This document shows positions 47,621 to 60,296 of a stretch of DNA of 64,000 nt, piece by piece. This DNA comes from Colocasia esculenta (taxonomy: Eukaryota > Streptophyta > Magnoliopsida > Alismatales > Araceae). Both the position numbers and the translations under genes were made by a program. Every line of letters starts with the position of its first letter. Position 1 is the stretch's first letter. The notes beneath the pieces are model-generated. The model ran no database searches and was not told the origin of the DNA. It was given only the letters and a program-made list of their open reading frames with translations. The stretch is from assembly GCA_014218235.1 (NCBI GenBank), contig CM024760.1:8474049-8538048 (forward strand), in the 5' to 3' direction.

Positions 47621-49542
47621 TTTGTTTGGTCCAGGACCAGTCAGGGATCGTTTGTTGAGAGCTTTGTGAGTCTATGGTATTCCTCTTGGAATAAACATTT
47701 AAATCGCCTCCTGGTTGCTTAGTTGGATTTGTACAGCTTGGTTTTATAAGAGTGTTCTTGAGTTTAGTTCATCTTTACATTGTCAAAACTGGATATACTC
47801 GTGCTGGTGTCTATTTATTTATCTCCGCGTATTGCCATTGTGATGTGAGCATGGGTTTCAGCATTCTTGGGACATGGAGTTGGGTTCTTGCTGATGGTTT
47901 TCCTAGTTCTGTGTCGTCCCTCAGTTGGGTTTTATCCCACTTTCTATAGGCTTTGGATTCTGGACACTGAGCTGGGGAATGATGAGGTTGTGGCCTGTGG
48001 GAGGATGAAGAAAATAGTTTTTAAGGTGCTGGCGGTCCAGTGGCTTTAGGTTTTGATAGTAAGTTTCAGCTGGGCAAATCACAGTTCCCTGCAAGGTAGG
48101 GGTGCATCTTCTATCTGATTTATGAGTTGGCAACAATTCAGCTTTTGCTCATTGTTTTCTCATAGAGAGCTGGTATGACACACCTAGAAATAGTGTCATA
48201 TATTTTGAGAAAAATGAAGCACATGTAATGATCTCAGCATGTAATGCACACTGTGACTTGGCATGTGGTGTGAATTAATTCTAGGTCTTAAAGATGGATA
48301 GGTATATTCTCTTGAGGTTGGTGTTGAATGTAGTTGACAATGGGAGTGATACCCTTCGTAGATCTCATACAGATTAATCTAAATCGATGGGATTAAATCT
48401 AGATCTTCATCTAGAAGGGAAGATAAGGATATTCTTCCATTTTGCTTGAGAAAAAAAAATGGAAAAGCAAGGCTGAGAACAGGTTTTGAAACATCTTCTA
48501 TGTCATTCTGGGGTAAAATCGCTAGCTGGTCACTGATGGCTAGTTTAGTTTGAAGAAACTGAGGCTATAAGTAATCCTCATCCAGCCATTCTCATCCCCT
48601 TGTCAATCCTACCACTCTCTGACCTTCTCTTCCTCTCTCACTCTCTGACTTACTCTCCCTTGCTCCTCTCTCGCAGGGTTCAGAAATCTCTCCAAGTGCT
48701 ATACCTCTCCCTATGCTGCATGCTGTTCCTCTCTTTTTATTATCCACAACGGCGAGCTATTGATCTTACAATCAATCTAAGCATCGGAAAGGACTTAGTT
48801 ATCCTACCAAAAACAATCTGTTCTAAGCCATTTGCAATGTAATTGTTTGATGCAACAGAGAGGAGAGAAAATACATAGTTACCTTGAATCCATGTTGTTC
48901 ATTCTTAATTTTCATAATTTTATTTTATGGTATGTTTTCTATTCTTTCACATTTTTATATATTTAATCTTTTGAATGCTAAAAGTGGGGCTGATCCTGGA
49001 TAAAATACAAACTGGCTGGATACACTGGATAGGACTGGGATCAGACTGGATTGGTCAGTGCAATCTGTGATATATGACAGAGAGTAACCAATGAGAAGAT
49101 CACCATCATGCTGCATCACCTTCACTGCTGCACCATTGCCTTGTTTACAAGCTTCATCAGAGTTTAGGTCACAACTGAAAGTGGTTCTCTCTATTTGACT
49201 GCAATAAGAGAGGTTTCTGACAGTGAGCAATAAAAGAACAGGAAGTTTTGACTTTTGAGACATCGACTCACCAAGATGTGATTGCAGACCTGCATCTGTG
49301 AGTGTCTCTTCATATTACAACTGACGATATCCTGTTTCGGGCCTACGCATTATCCTTGACCATGCTCTGTAAATCCAAGGTAACTTTTGATGGGTGGTTC
49401 GACCTTCCCATTGTCTGAACATATTGCATTGTGCCCCTACAAACATGACAGGGAGGTCCGGGCCTAGAAGAGGACAAAGCAGAAAAAGGCTAGCTCACCA
49501 AGTACATTAGGAGTGACCCGGTTGGTTGGACGCTCTATATTC
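47621..49542. other. 3' UTR of the SAP gene and intergenic DNA
   Basis: Short frames on both strands show no domain. Nothing else with defined ends is seen. Confidence 0.5.
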
Positions 49543-49733
49543 GAGATGAGAAAGGTTTAGTGCACTTTTGTATTGCATTTTAAGTGTAATATGATTAGGC
49601 AATAATCTATGTGGCATCCAACAATTGAATTGTCACTTTATCACTCCTCATGTGAGTGGTGCCACATCGATTCTTGCCTAGTCATATTGCACTTAAAGTG
49701 CAATACAAAAGTGCACTAAGCTTTTCTCATTCG
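49543..49733. mobile_element. MITE with ~60-85-bp inverted arms
   Basis: The left arm GATGAGAAAGGTTTAGTGCA and onwards (TTTTGTATTGCA, TAATATGATTAGGCAA, ATCTATGTGGCA) is repeated inverted at the right end (GAATGAGAAAAGCTTAGTGC...), leaving only a small loop. ATTC flanks both sides but is too short to call a target duplication with certainty. Confidence 0.75.
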
Positions 49734-52064
49734 GAATTTAAGGTGCAGATCTATACAGTTTCAAAGACTAGGTCAACCAGCCTAGCACACCAAAAAAAAG
49801 GTGTAAAAATACATGTGCTGCAGTCTCAGATTGCCCCTTCCAGGCAGCATACACCCAAAGGTTTTGCACCAGACAGTGGCTATTTTGGACCTTGGGGGGT
49901 CCTTTACAAATCCCCTGGGGATTCTCTTCCTCGCTCTTCACTCTAATCGTCTAACCATCTTTCATTTTGCTGCATGCTTCTCTGATTCTCTTTAACCTTC
50001 CCAGTTCCCACTATGCATTCCATCATGCCAACAGGAGCACAAAAATATGCTCTTTACTTGGTTACGGTTTCCAGGAAGTTGTGAAGTTGCCATTCTGGTT
50101 GTAGGAACTTGTAACATACGGGCACAAAATGCTTATGTTTTGCTGTGCTTTTAGTAACTATGGTTTACCTGATATATGTAGTTGTTTGACGTTTGCCATA
50201 ATAATGTTTGAATGTACCTTTTTTTTTTCTTTTTTGCCATTTAGATATGTAATGTATGTTTGCATTCATCCTTCATGTACTCAAATAATTCCAACTGCAC
50301 GAAGTGGGCAAGTTATATCATTGAAAGTTGCAATTCACGGCCATCTAATTTGTTTCTCTGACCAGCTTAAAGAGAGACATATATGTAACTTTAACCATTT
50401 CCGGTAGGCTCTTGAGCTAAATCTTGGTTGAGCAGTAGAGATCTAGGTGACCCAATTCCTCCTGATCATATCTTTGTAGCCACCACTCTCCCTGAACAAT
50501 TCTTTTTTTGATGAACGATCTTTGCACCATGAAGTTTAGGCAGCGCAAGAATTTGTATTTGTGAGTTTCAGAATCAGAACTTGACAGTCCCTAATTTCTG
50601 TGTGCCCATATTGCCCTATTCTATTGGACCGGTGAAACAATTCTTGCTATGAAGAATGCCAATGTTGTGCGTTTTTGAGCAATTATGTTTTCCCAATTGA
50701 GCAGTAGGAAACCTTCACTGACACTGAAAAATCAAAGAAAAGCAAACTAACTTTTCTAACATGATGATATTCCAGTCTAAGTAGTTCATTTCCATGTGGA
50801 AAATTTATAATGATGTGAAACGATTTCTCTTTTATCTCTTTTTAAGACAATTCTTTCGCCCAAGCAGCAAAAGATTTTAAAGTTTTTGTAGGGTCCACAT
50901 CCGAATATTTTCCGCATAGAGAATTTCCTCCCCATTTTAGAACTTCCATATCTGGAATAGAAACCATTCGAGGCAGCATTGTCATATTTATGCAGAAATT
51001 TCCTCTTTTTTTGGGTAGGAATTACTTAGATTATTTGAAACTTGTAAGAAATTGACGAACAAACCAGATGTGCAGGAGCCAATCTATCTGGGATGAGATT
51101 GCATCATCAAATACATCACCGTTTTACTTAATCGATTAATCTGATTACTTGTAAAAAATAATAATTTGATTAGCTTCTAACTAGAAAGGCCCATAGAAAA
51201 GAGCTCACCTTAGACAATCACACTGGAAGATCCACATTTTGATGAGGCAATCACACTGGGTAGGAAGAATAAGCCAGAGGTTTTCTACAATTTTCTTCCC
51301 CAATTTGTTACTATCCATTAATTTGATGGGCTAGACTTAGACCAAATCTGTGGTATTTCATAAGCTATCACCTGGGTTTGTTTTTCCTCAGTCAAGAACC
51401 AGGGGGTCAAGTTTGATTTCAAAAGAATTTGACATCAGTTAAGAACCCGGATCCCCTAAATAAAGAATGCATAGAAAGAGAGGGGTTCTACGTGAATTTT
51501 AAAGATCAGTTAAAAAAAAGACACTTGTTAAAAGGGAGCGAGTGCACTGAGGAATCCCAAATTCCAAAGTTAAACCTAGGTTTAGCAGAAAGATGGTACT
51601 CACCAAGCATATTCCAACCACATGTTTGGCATCAGGCTTATCCCAACTTTATCTCTTCATGATTTGGAAAAAAAAAAAAAGGGAGAAGAAAGAAAACCGG
51701 GAACAACGATGGGTCATCCCAATTTCCCCCATTTTTCTTTATTCCAATCTGGTTCCCTTCTCTTATAATCTGTTTGAGTAAAAGCACTTTTGTATTTGAG
51801 TTATATAAGTGGACTTAATAAACATTTGAGTTGGGTTCATGAAATTTTAAGTTAGGCTCATAAAATGACAAGTTATGGCACATTGGTTCATCCTAGTTGG
51901 ATCAATGGGGGAGAGAGTGTTCTTGCAATAAATATTTTTCATCAGATAGTTCTAATTTAAGAGAAGTATTGAATCAGTGTCGCAGTGTATCACAGCCTGT
52001 CAGTCTTGCTTTATTAGACGCAACTCGCAAGTTCTTTTTTGTCCCATCATAAAGTGCTGCCCCT
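49734..52064. other. Intergenic, nothing recognised
   Basis: Mixed A/T-rich DNA with unrelated short frames (50129-50407, 51429-51662). No family similarity or splice structure seen. Confidence 0.5.
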
Positions 52065-52372
52065 ATGGGTGAACGCGGGTCGGTTCAGCCCAATTCACCC
52101 CTAATTTTATCCAATCCGAAATGAACCGAGCGCCCTAAGTAAGGGTGTTCTCAGACTCGAACTCACGCGTCCCGCGCCCAAGTCCACTGCGCTACAAGAG
52201 CTCTTATGATATTATATGTTATTAATTAATTATATACATATATTCGGTTCATTTCTGTTCCACAATATAAAATCGAACTAAACCGTAGGAGACTTGAAAC
52301 CGAACCGAACCAATCCGAACCGGTCAATTCGATTCAATTCTTCGAGTTGGACCAAACTTTGAACAGCCCTAG
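52065..52372 (-). mobile_element. hAT-like MITE with tRNA-like core (copy C)
   Basis: On the minus strand it starts CTAGGGCTGTTCAAAG and ends GTTCACCCAT. The flanks CTGCCCCT (52057-52064) and TTGCCCCT (52373-52380) fit an 8-bp target duplication with one mismatch. CGGTTCGG-like arms and an A/T-rich centre are present. The A box TGTAGCGCAGTGG (52196-52184) is intact; the T-loop TTCGAGT is kept but its stem has two mismatches. Confidence 0.75.
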
Positions 52373-53251
52373 TTGCCCCTATTGATTTTGGAATCTCCAT
52401 TATAATTGAAGTACCCAATATCTGTGAGAATTTGCTTATTAGTGAACTGAACTTTCGAATATGGGCACATGGATTTCGCTTTTATGATTTGTTGAACACA
52501 GGCAAGTGCGTCAAATGTTGACACAGACACATGCAAGAGTGCATACACATCTCTTGTAGGTGCAGCTAATAAACTCCCATCTAGTGAAACTTTTTTAATA
52601 AGATAAGACATTAATCGACTTGTCACGCTCTGACATGGCAGATAATTTGAAGAACTATTGACGGCTGAAATTCTGCCATGGAGTGTTATACATGTTTGAG
52701 TGCTATGTGTTGAAATTCGAGAAGTATATAGCAGGAGTAAGATCGAATGTATGCAAACTACAAAAACTACTCAGAGAGGCGAAAAACCCACAAATTGAAA
52801 TGAGCTCTCCTCCATAACTCTCTTTAGGGATGTGTAGCTCTTTTTAGAGATCACATCTCTAAAGAAAAGAAACAATCATATAAAGAATATAAATTTTTTT
52901 TCAACTTTCAATATGAGATAATCTCACATTATTGGAGAGCCAAGAACTATTTATAAAACTCACCAAATCAAATGAAATAAAAAACAAACTTTAAAATTTA
53001 ACAATAAATATTTCGAAACTATGTTCATCTAGGTTCAGGTTTCTGGAAAGGTTATCCAGTATTTGCGTATACTTTGCAAGGGTCTTAATAAGGTCGGAGG
53101 AGGCAAGGATATAGGTGAAGTACATCTGATAAAAAAGACCATAATTTCATAATTTATGGTAGAGGCGACCCAAGATATCTGTTGTGGAAAAGCTAGCTTT
53201 TGGGAGCAGTCTCGCTTGGTTAGGGCTTTTCACTTCTGATGTGGTTGCAGT
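52373..53251. other. Intergenic, nothing recognised
   Basis: A/T-rich DNA without coding or repeat structure that I can see. Confidence 0.5.
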
Positions 53252-53410
53252 CAGTGGCGGACCTAGAATTTTCGTATAGTTGGTACATTTTTAAACGTAT
53301 TTTCTTGATCCAGTGAAATCACTAATGGTGAAACTTTACATTACTATTAGAAACTTTTCAATCCAGTAGAGTCACATAACCCTACTAACTCCAAAATGGC
53401 TCCGCCACTG
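53252..53410. mobile_element. 159-bp hAT MITE
   Basis: The ends CAGTGGCGGA and (inverted) CAGTGGCGGAGCC are typical hAT terminal repeats. Flanks GTTGCAGT (53244-53251) and GTTGCAGC (53411-53418) are an 8-bp target duplication with one mismatch. A lone related end (TGGCGGACCCAGAAA) is at about 40450. Confidence 0.88.
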
Positions 53411-54297
53411 GTTGCAGCTTGATACTAGAGTACTGATGTTTCTAAGTCATGTTCCATTGTTCCTTACTCTTTTGTATCAACTAAATACCTAGCATTAGAA
53501 TATGAAATCTAGGCGATGAGTTTTTCTTGTGCCAGTAGTCACAATGAAAGGGATGTAGATCATTGATGTGTTAATAGTCTGTATCGTTTGCATGAACTAC
53601 CCTAAAATTCTATGATATCAGATTCGCGTAGAGACAAGTGTGTTGCTGCATTCTGATCTTAAAGTTTACGAATATCAATCTCTGAATCGATAAAATCACA
53701 CGGGGCGAGATTTTTTAGTTACAAAAAAAAAGGTGTGCTGCTGCTCACTTCCTACCATGATGCAGTTGTGTCATATTAATTGGACTGTCTGCCTAATCAT
53801 CCATCTTGTCAGATGTATATTTCATAGCTGTCACAAAAGGCAGCATACATGTGGCTCAATTAAGATGAAGATTTTAGGCGATGGTGAGTACGTACCTTGT
53901 GGGAGTTCTTAGAAAGTGTTACTTGTATTTATGGGGGGTGATGAGTTCCATACTTGGTGGAATGTTAAGTGTTTGAGTGCTCTGATGCTATTGCACTTAG
54001 TGGGGGCTTTAAATGTGAAAAATGGCTACATTAGCCGGGGTATTCTTGAGATCAAAGAGTAAAGAATGTGTAGTGAAAAGGAATAGAGAGTTTACTGAAC
54101 ATGTTATTTCCCTCTTGTGTAGGATAACTTGAATGGCTCGCATAACAGATTGCTCATCCCTCAAAGATAATTGTAGGGGAAATGATATCAGCAACCCAAT
54201 TGATCCCTTCTCTGGTAACCATGGCTTCTGCTTTAGCTGGTGAGCGAGTTTGAAATAGGATGGCCTTGCTTCGAAGGATCTGATTATTGAGTCTTTT
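53411..54297. other. Intergenic, nothing recognised
   Basis: No gene, RNA or bounded repeat was identified here. Confidence 0.5.
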
Positions 54298-56500
54298 GTT
54301 GTACTCCGGTAGATTTTGATGATAATAAAGTATTAAGTGTTTATATTATGAGTTGAAGTTGAAAAGCTTAATAAAATGGACCCTATATTTACGATTTTTC
54401 ATATGTAATTTGAAAATCTAATTTGTGTGTTTAAGTATGCTAAAACATCAGATTTTGAAGGTAAATACTCATGTGTTGAAGGCCAAGATAAGACCAGAGC
54501 AGTACCCATACTAGTCGACCAAAGAACTAAACTGTCAACCAACACTAGGGGATCGGTCGACTGACCTTGAAGCACCGGTCGATCGAATTTCTTGGAATCC
54601 CTTGGTCCAGGGACTCAAGTTGGATCGGTTGACTAATCAGACATTTTGGTTGACTGATTTTCCTATAAAGGTTTGCCTGTAAAGTGCAAGTCCAGATTGG
54701 TCGACCAACTAGATGTATTGGTCGATCGATTTTCACAGAAGTTTTAGACCAAAGGCCAACTGTCAGATTAGTCGACCGAAATAAGACATTGGTCAATTGT
54801 TTTGTTTCCTAAATTGATTGAGCTATTTTTTTGTCAAGTATATTGGTCGACCGACTTGGAACATTGGTCAACCAATTATTATACGACTCAAATATGGACT
54901 TTTAAACATGGAAGTTGGTCAAATGACAACAAAACTGTTGGAAACCTTCCAACATATATAGAACCACATTTTCCAAGTTGTGGCATGCAACCTTAAGGAA
55001 ATTTGGAGGCGTCCTTGCTCTGGAGAGAGGAGTTCTGCAACCCAACAAACTATGAAGTTTTCATGATGTGCTGAGCAACCAAAGGGTGAACTAGATGACT
55101 AGGAAACTTATTATGGACCACATGGGTGTTGTCAAAGAGTTCCAGATCTCGTGCATCTTTAGGAGGAAGATCTACATCAACTTGAAGCTTGAAGACATCG
55201 TCGTGCTATGTTGATACATAGGAACTTTGGGTTTTGTGATAGGGGGATTTTAAAATGAATTTTATTCTTCTTGAGTCTTTCCCTTTGCCTGGGTCATAAT
55301 GTTAAGATTTGATCAAGATTAATTTTTATTTGTGTGTGTGCTTAGGTTGTCAAACACTTGGGATGTGTGGTGGTGTATTTAGACATCGCCATTTGGAGAG
55401 TGTGCTCCAGGTGTGTGTGTGGTTGGATTAGTTTTGTCCTAGAAAATAAATGCATGTATATTGGGGGGTTGGGGGGGGGGGGGGGGGGGGTTGTGTCTTA
55501 TATCCAATAAATAAGATAGTATGTGTGATTAGACATCACAAGTGTGGGTGATGGAACATAGGGTACACGCACGCATCGTGCAATCGAACCACCTTAAAAA
55601 TTTTATGTGCACTGAAGTTTATTTTCCGTCTCTTCTATCTCCATTTACACGTGTGCATTAGGTAGTGGTTTCATTGTGATGTCCTTCCGCTTAGTTTGTG
55701 TTGCGCAAAGAAAATCAAAATCATGTATGATTTTAAATTTTAATCAGGCATAATCAATTTATCTTTCCTCTCTTGATTAGTTATTGTATTTCGGGACTTC
55801 AATTAGTATCAGAGTCAAAGATCTTATACTTGTGATTTAACAATCAAGAGTGATTCATAGTACAATGGTCAGTCACAATATCTTGTTTGAAGATCATTCT
55901 ATTCATTGTCCCTTGTTCTTTGATCGGTCAAATTACACCTACTGGAAAAATCGGATGCATATGTTCTTAAGAGCATAAGAGTATAAAATCTATGGTGGTT
56001 CACAAAGGCCCAAATAAATTGTCAGAGAATGAGGATAAGTGGATAAAAGATGATATCAAAATTCTAAGATTAATTATAGTGGCATGGTCATTACATAGTG
56101 TGCTATTCATCATAATGAATTTTTGTGTGTTTCTATATGTAGCTCGACCATAGAAAAATGTAGAAAAAATTGAAAGAACTTCAGAGGTTAAAAAAATAGA
56201 GACCAATATTCTTGTTCATAAATATAAGTTGTTTAAGATGAGATTGATAAGAGTCAATTTCAGATATATTCACAAGGCTTATGGAGATTTCAAATTGGCT
56301 GAAGGGCCTCGGGAAGGAGTACACTGACTCCATCTCCAAGTTGGTGAGGAAGATTTTAAGGTCACTTCCTCCAGCGTGGTATACGTGGTTTTAGTTGAGT
56401 GTAGGACATATTCCTTGGTTAACTCAACTATAATTAAATTCAAAGGACGGAAACTAACAGCAAAGACAGATATGATGTAATACATTCAAATATAGGGTAT
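54298..56500 (+). mobile_element. Copia-type (SIRE/Maximus-like) retrotransposon: 5' LTR and broken gag only
   Basis: A ~1.5-kb LTR runs from TGTTGTACTCCGGTAG (54298) to about 55801. Inside it are many variants of GGTCGACCGATT, characteristic of SIRE/Maximus LTRs in monocots, and a G tract (55471-55490). Just after it, TAGTATCAGAGTC (55803-55815) is a near match to the primer-binding site for initiator tRNA-Met. From about 55900 a gag-like frame is recognisable in pieces (FDRSNYTYWKNRMHMF, later LVRKILRSLPPAWYTW) with many stops. Polymerase and 3' LTR are missing. The element is inactive. Confidence 0.8.
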
Positions 56501-57082
56501 ATAGTTGATGAGATCAAAATTTGAAAGGTATAGATATTATTTTGACACATTTCGGAGGTATATGTGTAATTAATCTGTTTTTTTTTTCTTGGTAAGTAAG
56601 TAACGTGGGAAGCGAAGATTTAAACTTTAGTTGTTACAGGCCTTAACCACCGAACTATTCCTTACATACAATATGCACCTCAATCAAACATTAAGGACAA
56701 TTTGATAAGGATGCCTACAACAAGAAACAGCCCTTCGTTGAAGGTTCAGTTCATGCGTTAACCAGACACTTGTTTCATCCCACATACACTTCAAAGTAAT
56801 CTCTAAATTGAGTTCCCACGCTGGGTACTCCACAATGGCGAGCCAAAATTTCCCCATTTCTTCTGAGCATGAAGTCTAACCGGATGGAGGGGACTGTAAT
56901 GTAATTGTTTACTAGACAATTCGGTCTCGTTTGATAAGCGGATGGGTAAAGTTGATTAGGATAGATTCAAATAGGCTAATCATGGATTTCTGCTTTGCTA
57001 CTTTTGATACAAAAATTCTTAATAAGATATCTAATCTATAGAAACATGAGAAAGACTTACTGTACTTTAGAGCCCAACATGG
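56501..57082. other. Intergenic, with a SINE at 56578-56672
   Basis: Apart from the SINE entered separately, no feature seen. Confidence 0.5.
56578..56672 (-). mobile_element. tRNA-derived SINE
   Basis: On the minus strand it has an A-box-like TAGTTCGGTGGTTAAGG, a B-box-like AAGTTTAAATCTTCG, and ends TTACTTACCAAG plus an A-tail (T-tract 56578-56588 on plus). It is about 95 bp. Target duplications were not found. Confidence 0.65.
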
Positions 57083-57440
57083 AAAAGTGCAGTAAGTGTA
57101 ATCCACCTAGGATGACAACCTATGTGGCGCCACATGGGTTGTCATGTGATTTTTTTTTTTTTTTTTTAAATCTAGCTCTCTCTTTTTTAACCTAACCCAT
57201 CTATTTTGGAGCCCAACTCATCTATTTTAGAACCCAACTTTTTATTTTAGAGCCTAAAAAATAATTTGACTCCAAAACAAAAGATAAGTTGGACTTCAAA
57301 ATAAATAAGTTGGGCTCCAAAATAGATGGGTTAGACTCCAAAAAAAAAAACTAAATTTAAAAAAAAAAACCACCTGACAGCCCATGTGGCGCCCACATGG
57401 GCTGCCATCCTAAGTGGATTGCACTTACTGTGCACTTAAG
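57083..57440. mobile_element. MITE forming one long hairpin (~180-bp arms)
   Basis: The arms start AAAAGTGCAGTAAGTGTAAT (left) and AAGTGCACAGTAAGTGCAAT (right, inverted) and stay paired through GATGACAACCTATGTGGCGC, the T/A tracts and CCATCTATTTTGGAGCCCAA almost to the centre. The mainly A/T-rich loop is tiny. No coding frame. Confidence 0.85.
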
Positions 57441-59581
57441 TCAATCTCTAGAAACATTAGAATAGATCAGAGATTTATCCCACCTAAAGTTACCCGGCTG
57501 AGTTACTGAACAAAGTTTTTGCTTATCCGTGCAGATAATTCTCGCACAAACGCTCTTATCGGTGCATCAAAACCAGATCTCTCGGTGGGTAGGCCATCCC
57601 AACCACTTCACCCAAGATACTTTTTTGGATAGGAGAAAGATTTACCACTCGAACAAGACCTGTATCTACTCATCTGATATCTGCTCTCACATGAAAACAC
57701 ACCCCACCAACAACGATACTCTATCTGATCCACTTGAGCGCAAAACCCACTATCATATGAGAACGGATACCAAGAGAATATAAGCTTTTCTCTTTGAATA
57801 GACGATCGAGGGTACCAGGGCATTCAAATATTAGAATCTCTGATAACAGAAACAGACGGTAACCAAACAAGCACACACATGAAGTGGACTTCTCGATACA
57901 ATGGGCAGATCAGAACGACATCATCTTGCTACTCCAAGAACATCTCAACTATCAAGCTGTAAATTGCTGCCGTCATTTTTTAGTTTGGTCCCCGGGGAAT
58001 ATGAGTTGGCGTATCCTCCCTCCATGGCTCCAAAGATTACATGTCATTGCCAGGATGCATAATGCCAGCAACATAAATTGAGAAAATAAATTACCGGGTC
58101 ATGACAGGTTCAAGATAACTTCCAACCAAACGACTAAGACGCGAGTTCAGAAAAGCCATCAATGGCAAGTTATTCACATAGCTTCAAAATATAGAAAACC
58201 AAATATGAAGCTTATTCCCTTAAGTAAAAAGAAATATATATATATATATATGTATACAAGTTATGTTCTTTCCGAGCAAGGGCAGGGTAAGCTACGATGT
58301 TCACGACATCAGCTGATATGCCAATTCAGATTAACATCCGCATAATAAATTGTAGAAATTTCCTATTTCCGATTGGAAAATCAACAGAATTATTACATGG
58401 TGTGCCTGTAAAAGGTAATATACCGTAGGCACCTACATCAGGGCTACTGTTACGTCAAAATGCGAAGCATCTAGGTAATTGTCCTTCCTTATGTTGGAAA
58501 AAGGTCTATCTGGAGCTAGGAATTGAAATATCTGGGTAAACTGGTCAGCCCGCACCACAACGCACAAACGCATATACTTTCTCAAACAAGTTTGCAAAGC
58601 TTTGGTTAGCCTAATGGACAAGCAGACCATCTTACCTTGAAAGTTACAACATCTAGCTGCAGTTCTGAATTGAGATTCTGATACAAGGTCTGCATATGCA
58701 TCCAGATTTCATGTGTCGAATAACTTTATAGGTGGTATTAAAAGGAAAATGAACAATCAGCATACCTGCCTCTGCAATGTGCCAGAGAAATCAGCATCTG
58801 CTTTGAAGGCTTTGATGTCTGCTCAGTGAGAAATCTTTGAAAAGAAGCAAACACCAAGGCCCGAAAAGTTAATGAATGTTTAATGTAAAGGAACACGGCA
58901 TGCCTTGTTGCAGAAAAAAGATGCTTTAATTTTATAAGAAATTCTCTCTCTCTCTTGTGAAAATGAGATGCAGAGGCAACATGAACATGGGGAAAACTAT
59001 TCCTTTCCAACTTCACCTGATCCTTTTGAAGCACTGGTTCTCTACAGATCCTCCTCTTGTTTCACTCGAAAGCAGAATAAAACCCCAGAACACGTATAAT
59101 CAAGGCATAAGAGGGGGCAATAATGCAAACGAGTCATTTTCAGATGACAGTGAAGCTTTTACTAAGATACACTGCACATGATCGAACTGCTGTTCTTCCA
59201 ACAAAAAGCAAAGAATAGATCAGCTCATTTGATATACAGGATTCTGAAAGAAAAAAAGTGCCATGATGTGTCCCTTCAGGAAATTATAGCGCCATGATGT
59301 ATTTCACATAGCCTGCACCCCAAACCGAGCACCAATTAGACAAATCACAACATGAAACACCAACTAAAATGAGTATGAAAATCATAAAGGTGCATGTTAA
59401 CAATAACATACGGCACTTACTTGTGAGCAGATGAATAATTCACCAAAACAGGATGAACATTAAGGAACACAGACACATCATTTGCTCTTAAAATTAATTT
59501 CTGTTATAAAATGATGGCTGAAGTTATCATTTTGCAGTGATTCTGCAGAGACATCAGCTTAATAAGCAATCTAAAACCATG
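57441..59581. other. Intergenic and 3' UTR of the SWI3D-like gene
   Basis: Short frames with no domain. A (TA)n tract is at 58229-58253. The last few hundred bases before 59582 are probably the 3' UTR of the minus-strand gene. Confidence 0.5.
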
Positions 59582-60173
59582 TCATTGCCTTTTACTAGGT
59601 GATTTTTGAGAGGCCAGATTCGAAGGCCTTGGACCAGAAAAACCATGGCTCATTGCAAATCTGGCTGCAGGCATTGTTGGTGGAAGTGATCTTGAAGATG
59701 AAGCAGGTAAACCAAGTCGAGCTGCAATTATTTGAGCGCGTTCATGCATAAGCCTCTGTCTTGCCCTTTCTAATTGTTCTCTCAACCGCATAATCACAGT
59801 TTCAATATCATTGAATAGTGCCAACTTGACCTCTAATTTCTGCAACTGTAGGAAACACATGAAAATTTAGAGCAGTAACAGCAGTTTATAGTTTATACCA
59901 TGTAGCAGCCTCCAAAAAGTTTAAACAATTTTAAATAGTACAACACAGTCATTCTCATTTCTTACAAGAATACCTGTTTTTCAATAACCAACGACACAAG
60001 TTGACGAATTTGGACTTCCTCCTGGTTAGCAAGAAGTTTAGCATTTACTGCAGCAGCTGAAAGTGCAGTAACTGCAGCTCGTCTTATTTTGCTTATTGTA
60101 GAATCATCCTTAGTTCCAGACATTTTGCAATTCTTCTCATCATCGTCAGGTGCTGACTTGGGATCATGCTCAC
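59582..60173 (-). CDS. SWI3D: SWI3D-like SWI/SNF chromatin-remodelling subunit, last two exons only
   Basis: Two minus-strand exons, 60173-59974 and 59845-59582, join in phase 0 and end in a stop. They encode the C-terminal coiled region of plant SWI3D/CHB3: STISKIRRAAVTALSAAAVNAK...EEVQIRQLVSLVIEKQ, then LQKLEVKLALFNDIETVIMRLREQLERARQRLMHERAQIIAARLGLPASSSR. SWI3 proteins dimerise through this part and form the core of SWI/SNF remodellers in the nucleus. The first exon here starts in phase 1, so an upstream exon is required. None of the SWIRM, SANT or other exons was found between 60174 and 64000, so they lie beyond the window or the copy is truncated. Confidence 0.88.
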
Positions 60174-60296
60174 CTGTAAGATAGTGATTAATGAATGTAA
60201 ACCTAAAGACAGGGTCATAAGCAGTGTTTTAAAAGGAGTAATCAATCTGAGTTGGACGATCCCCCCATTGACTAGTCAGACAGATACATCGGTGAG

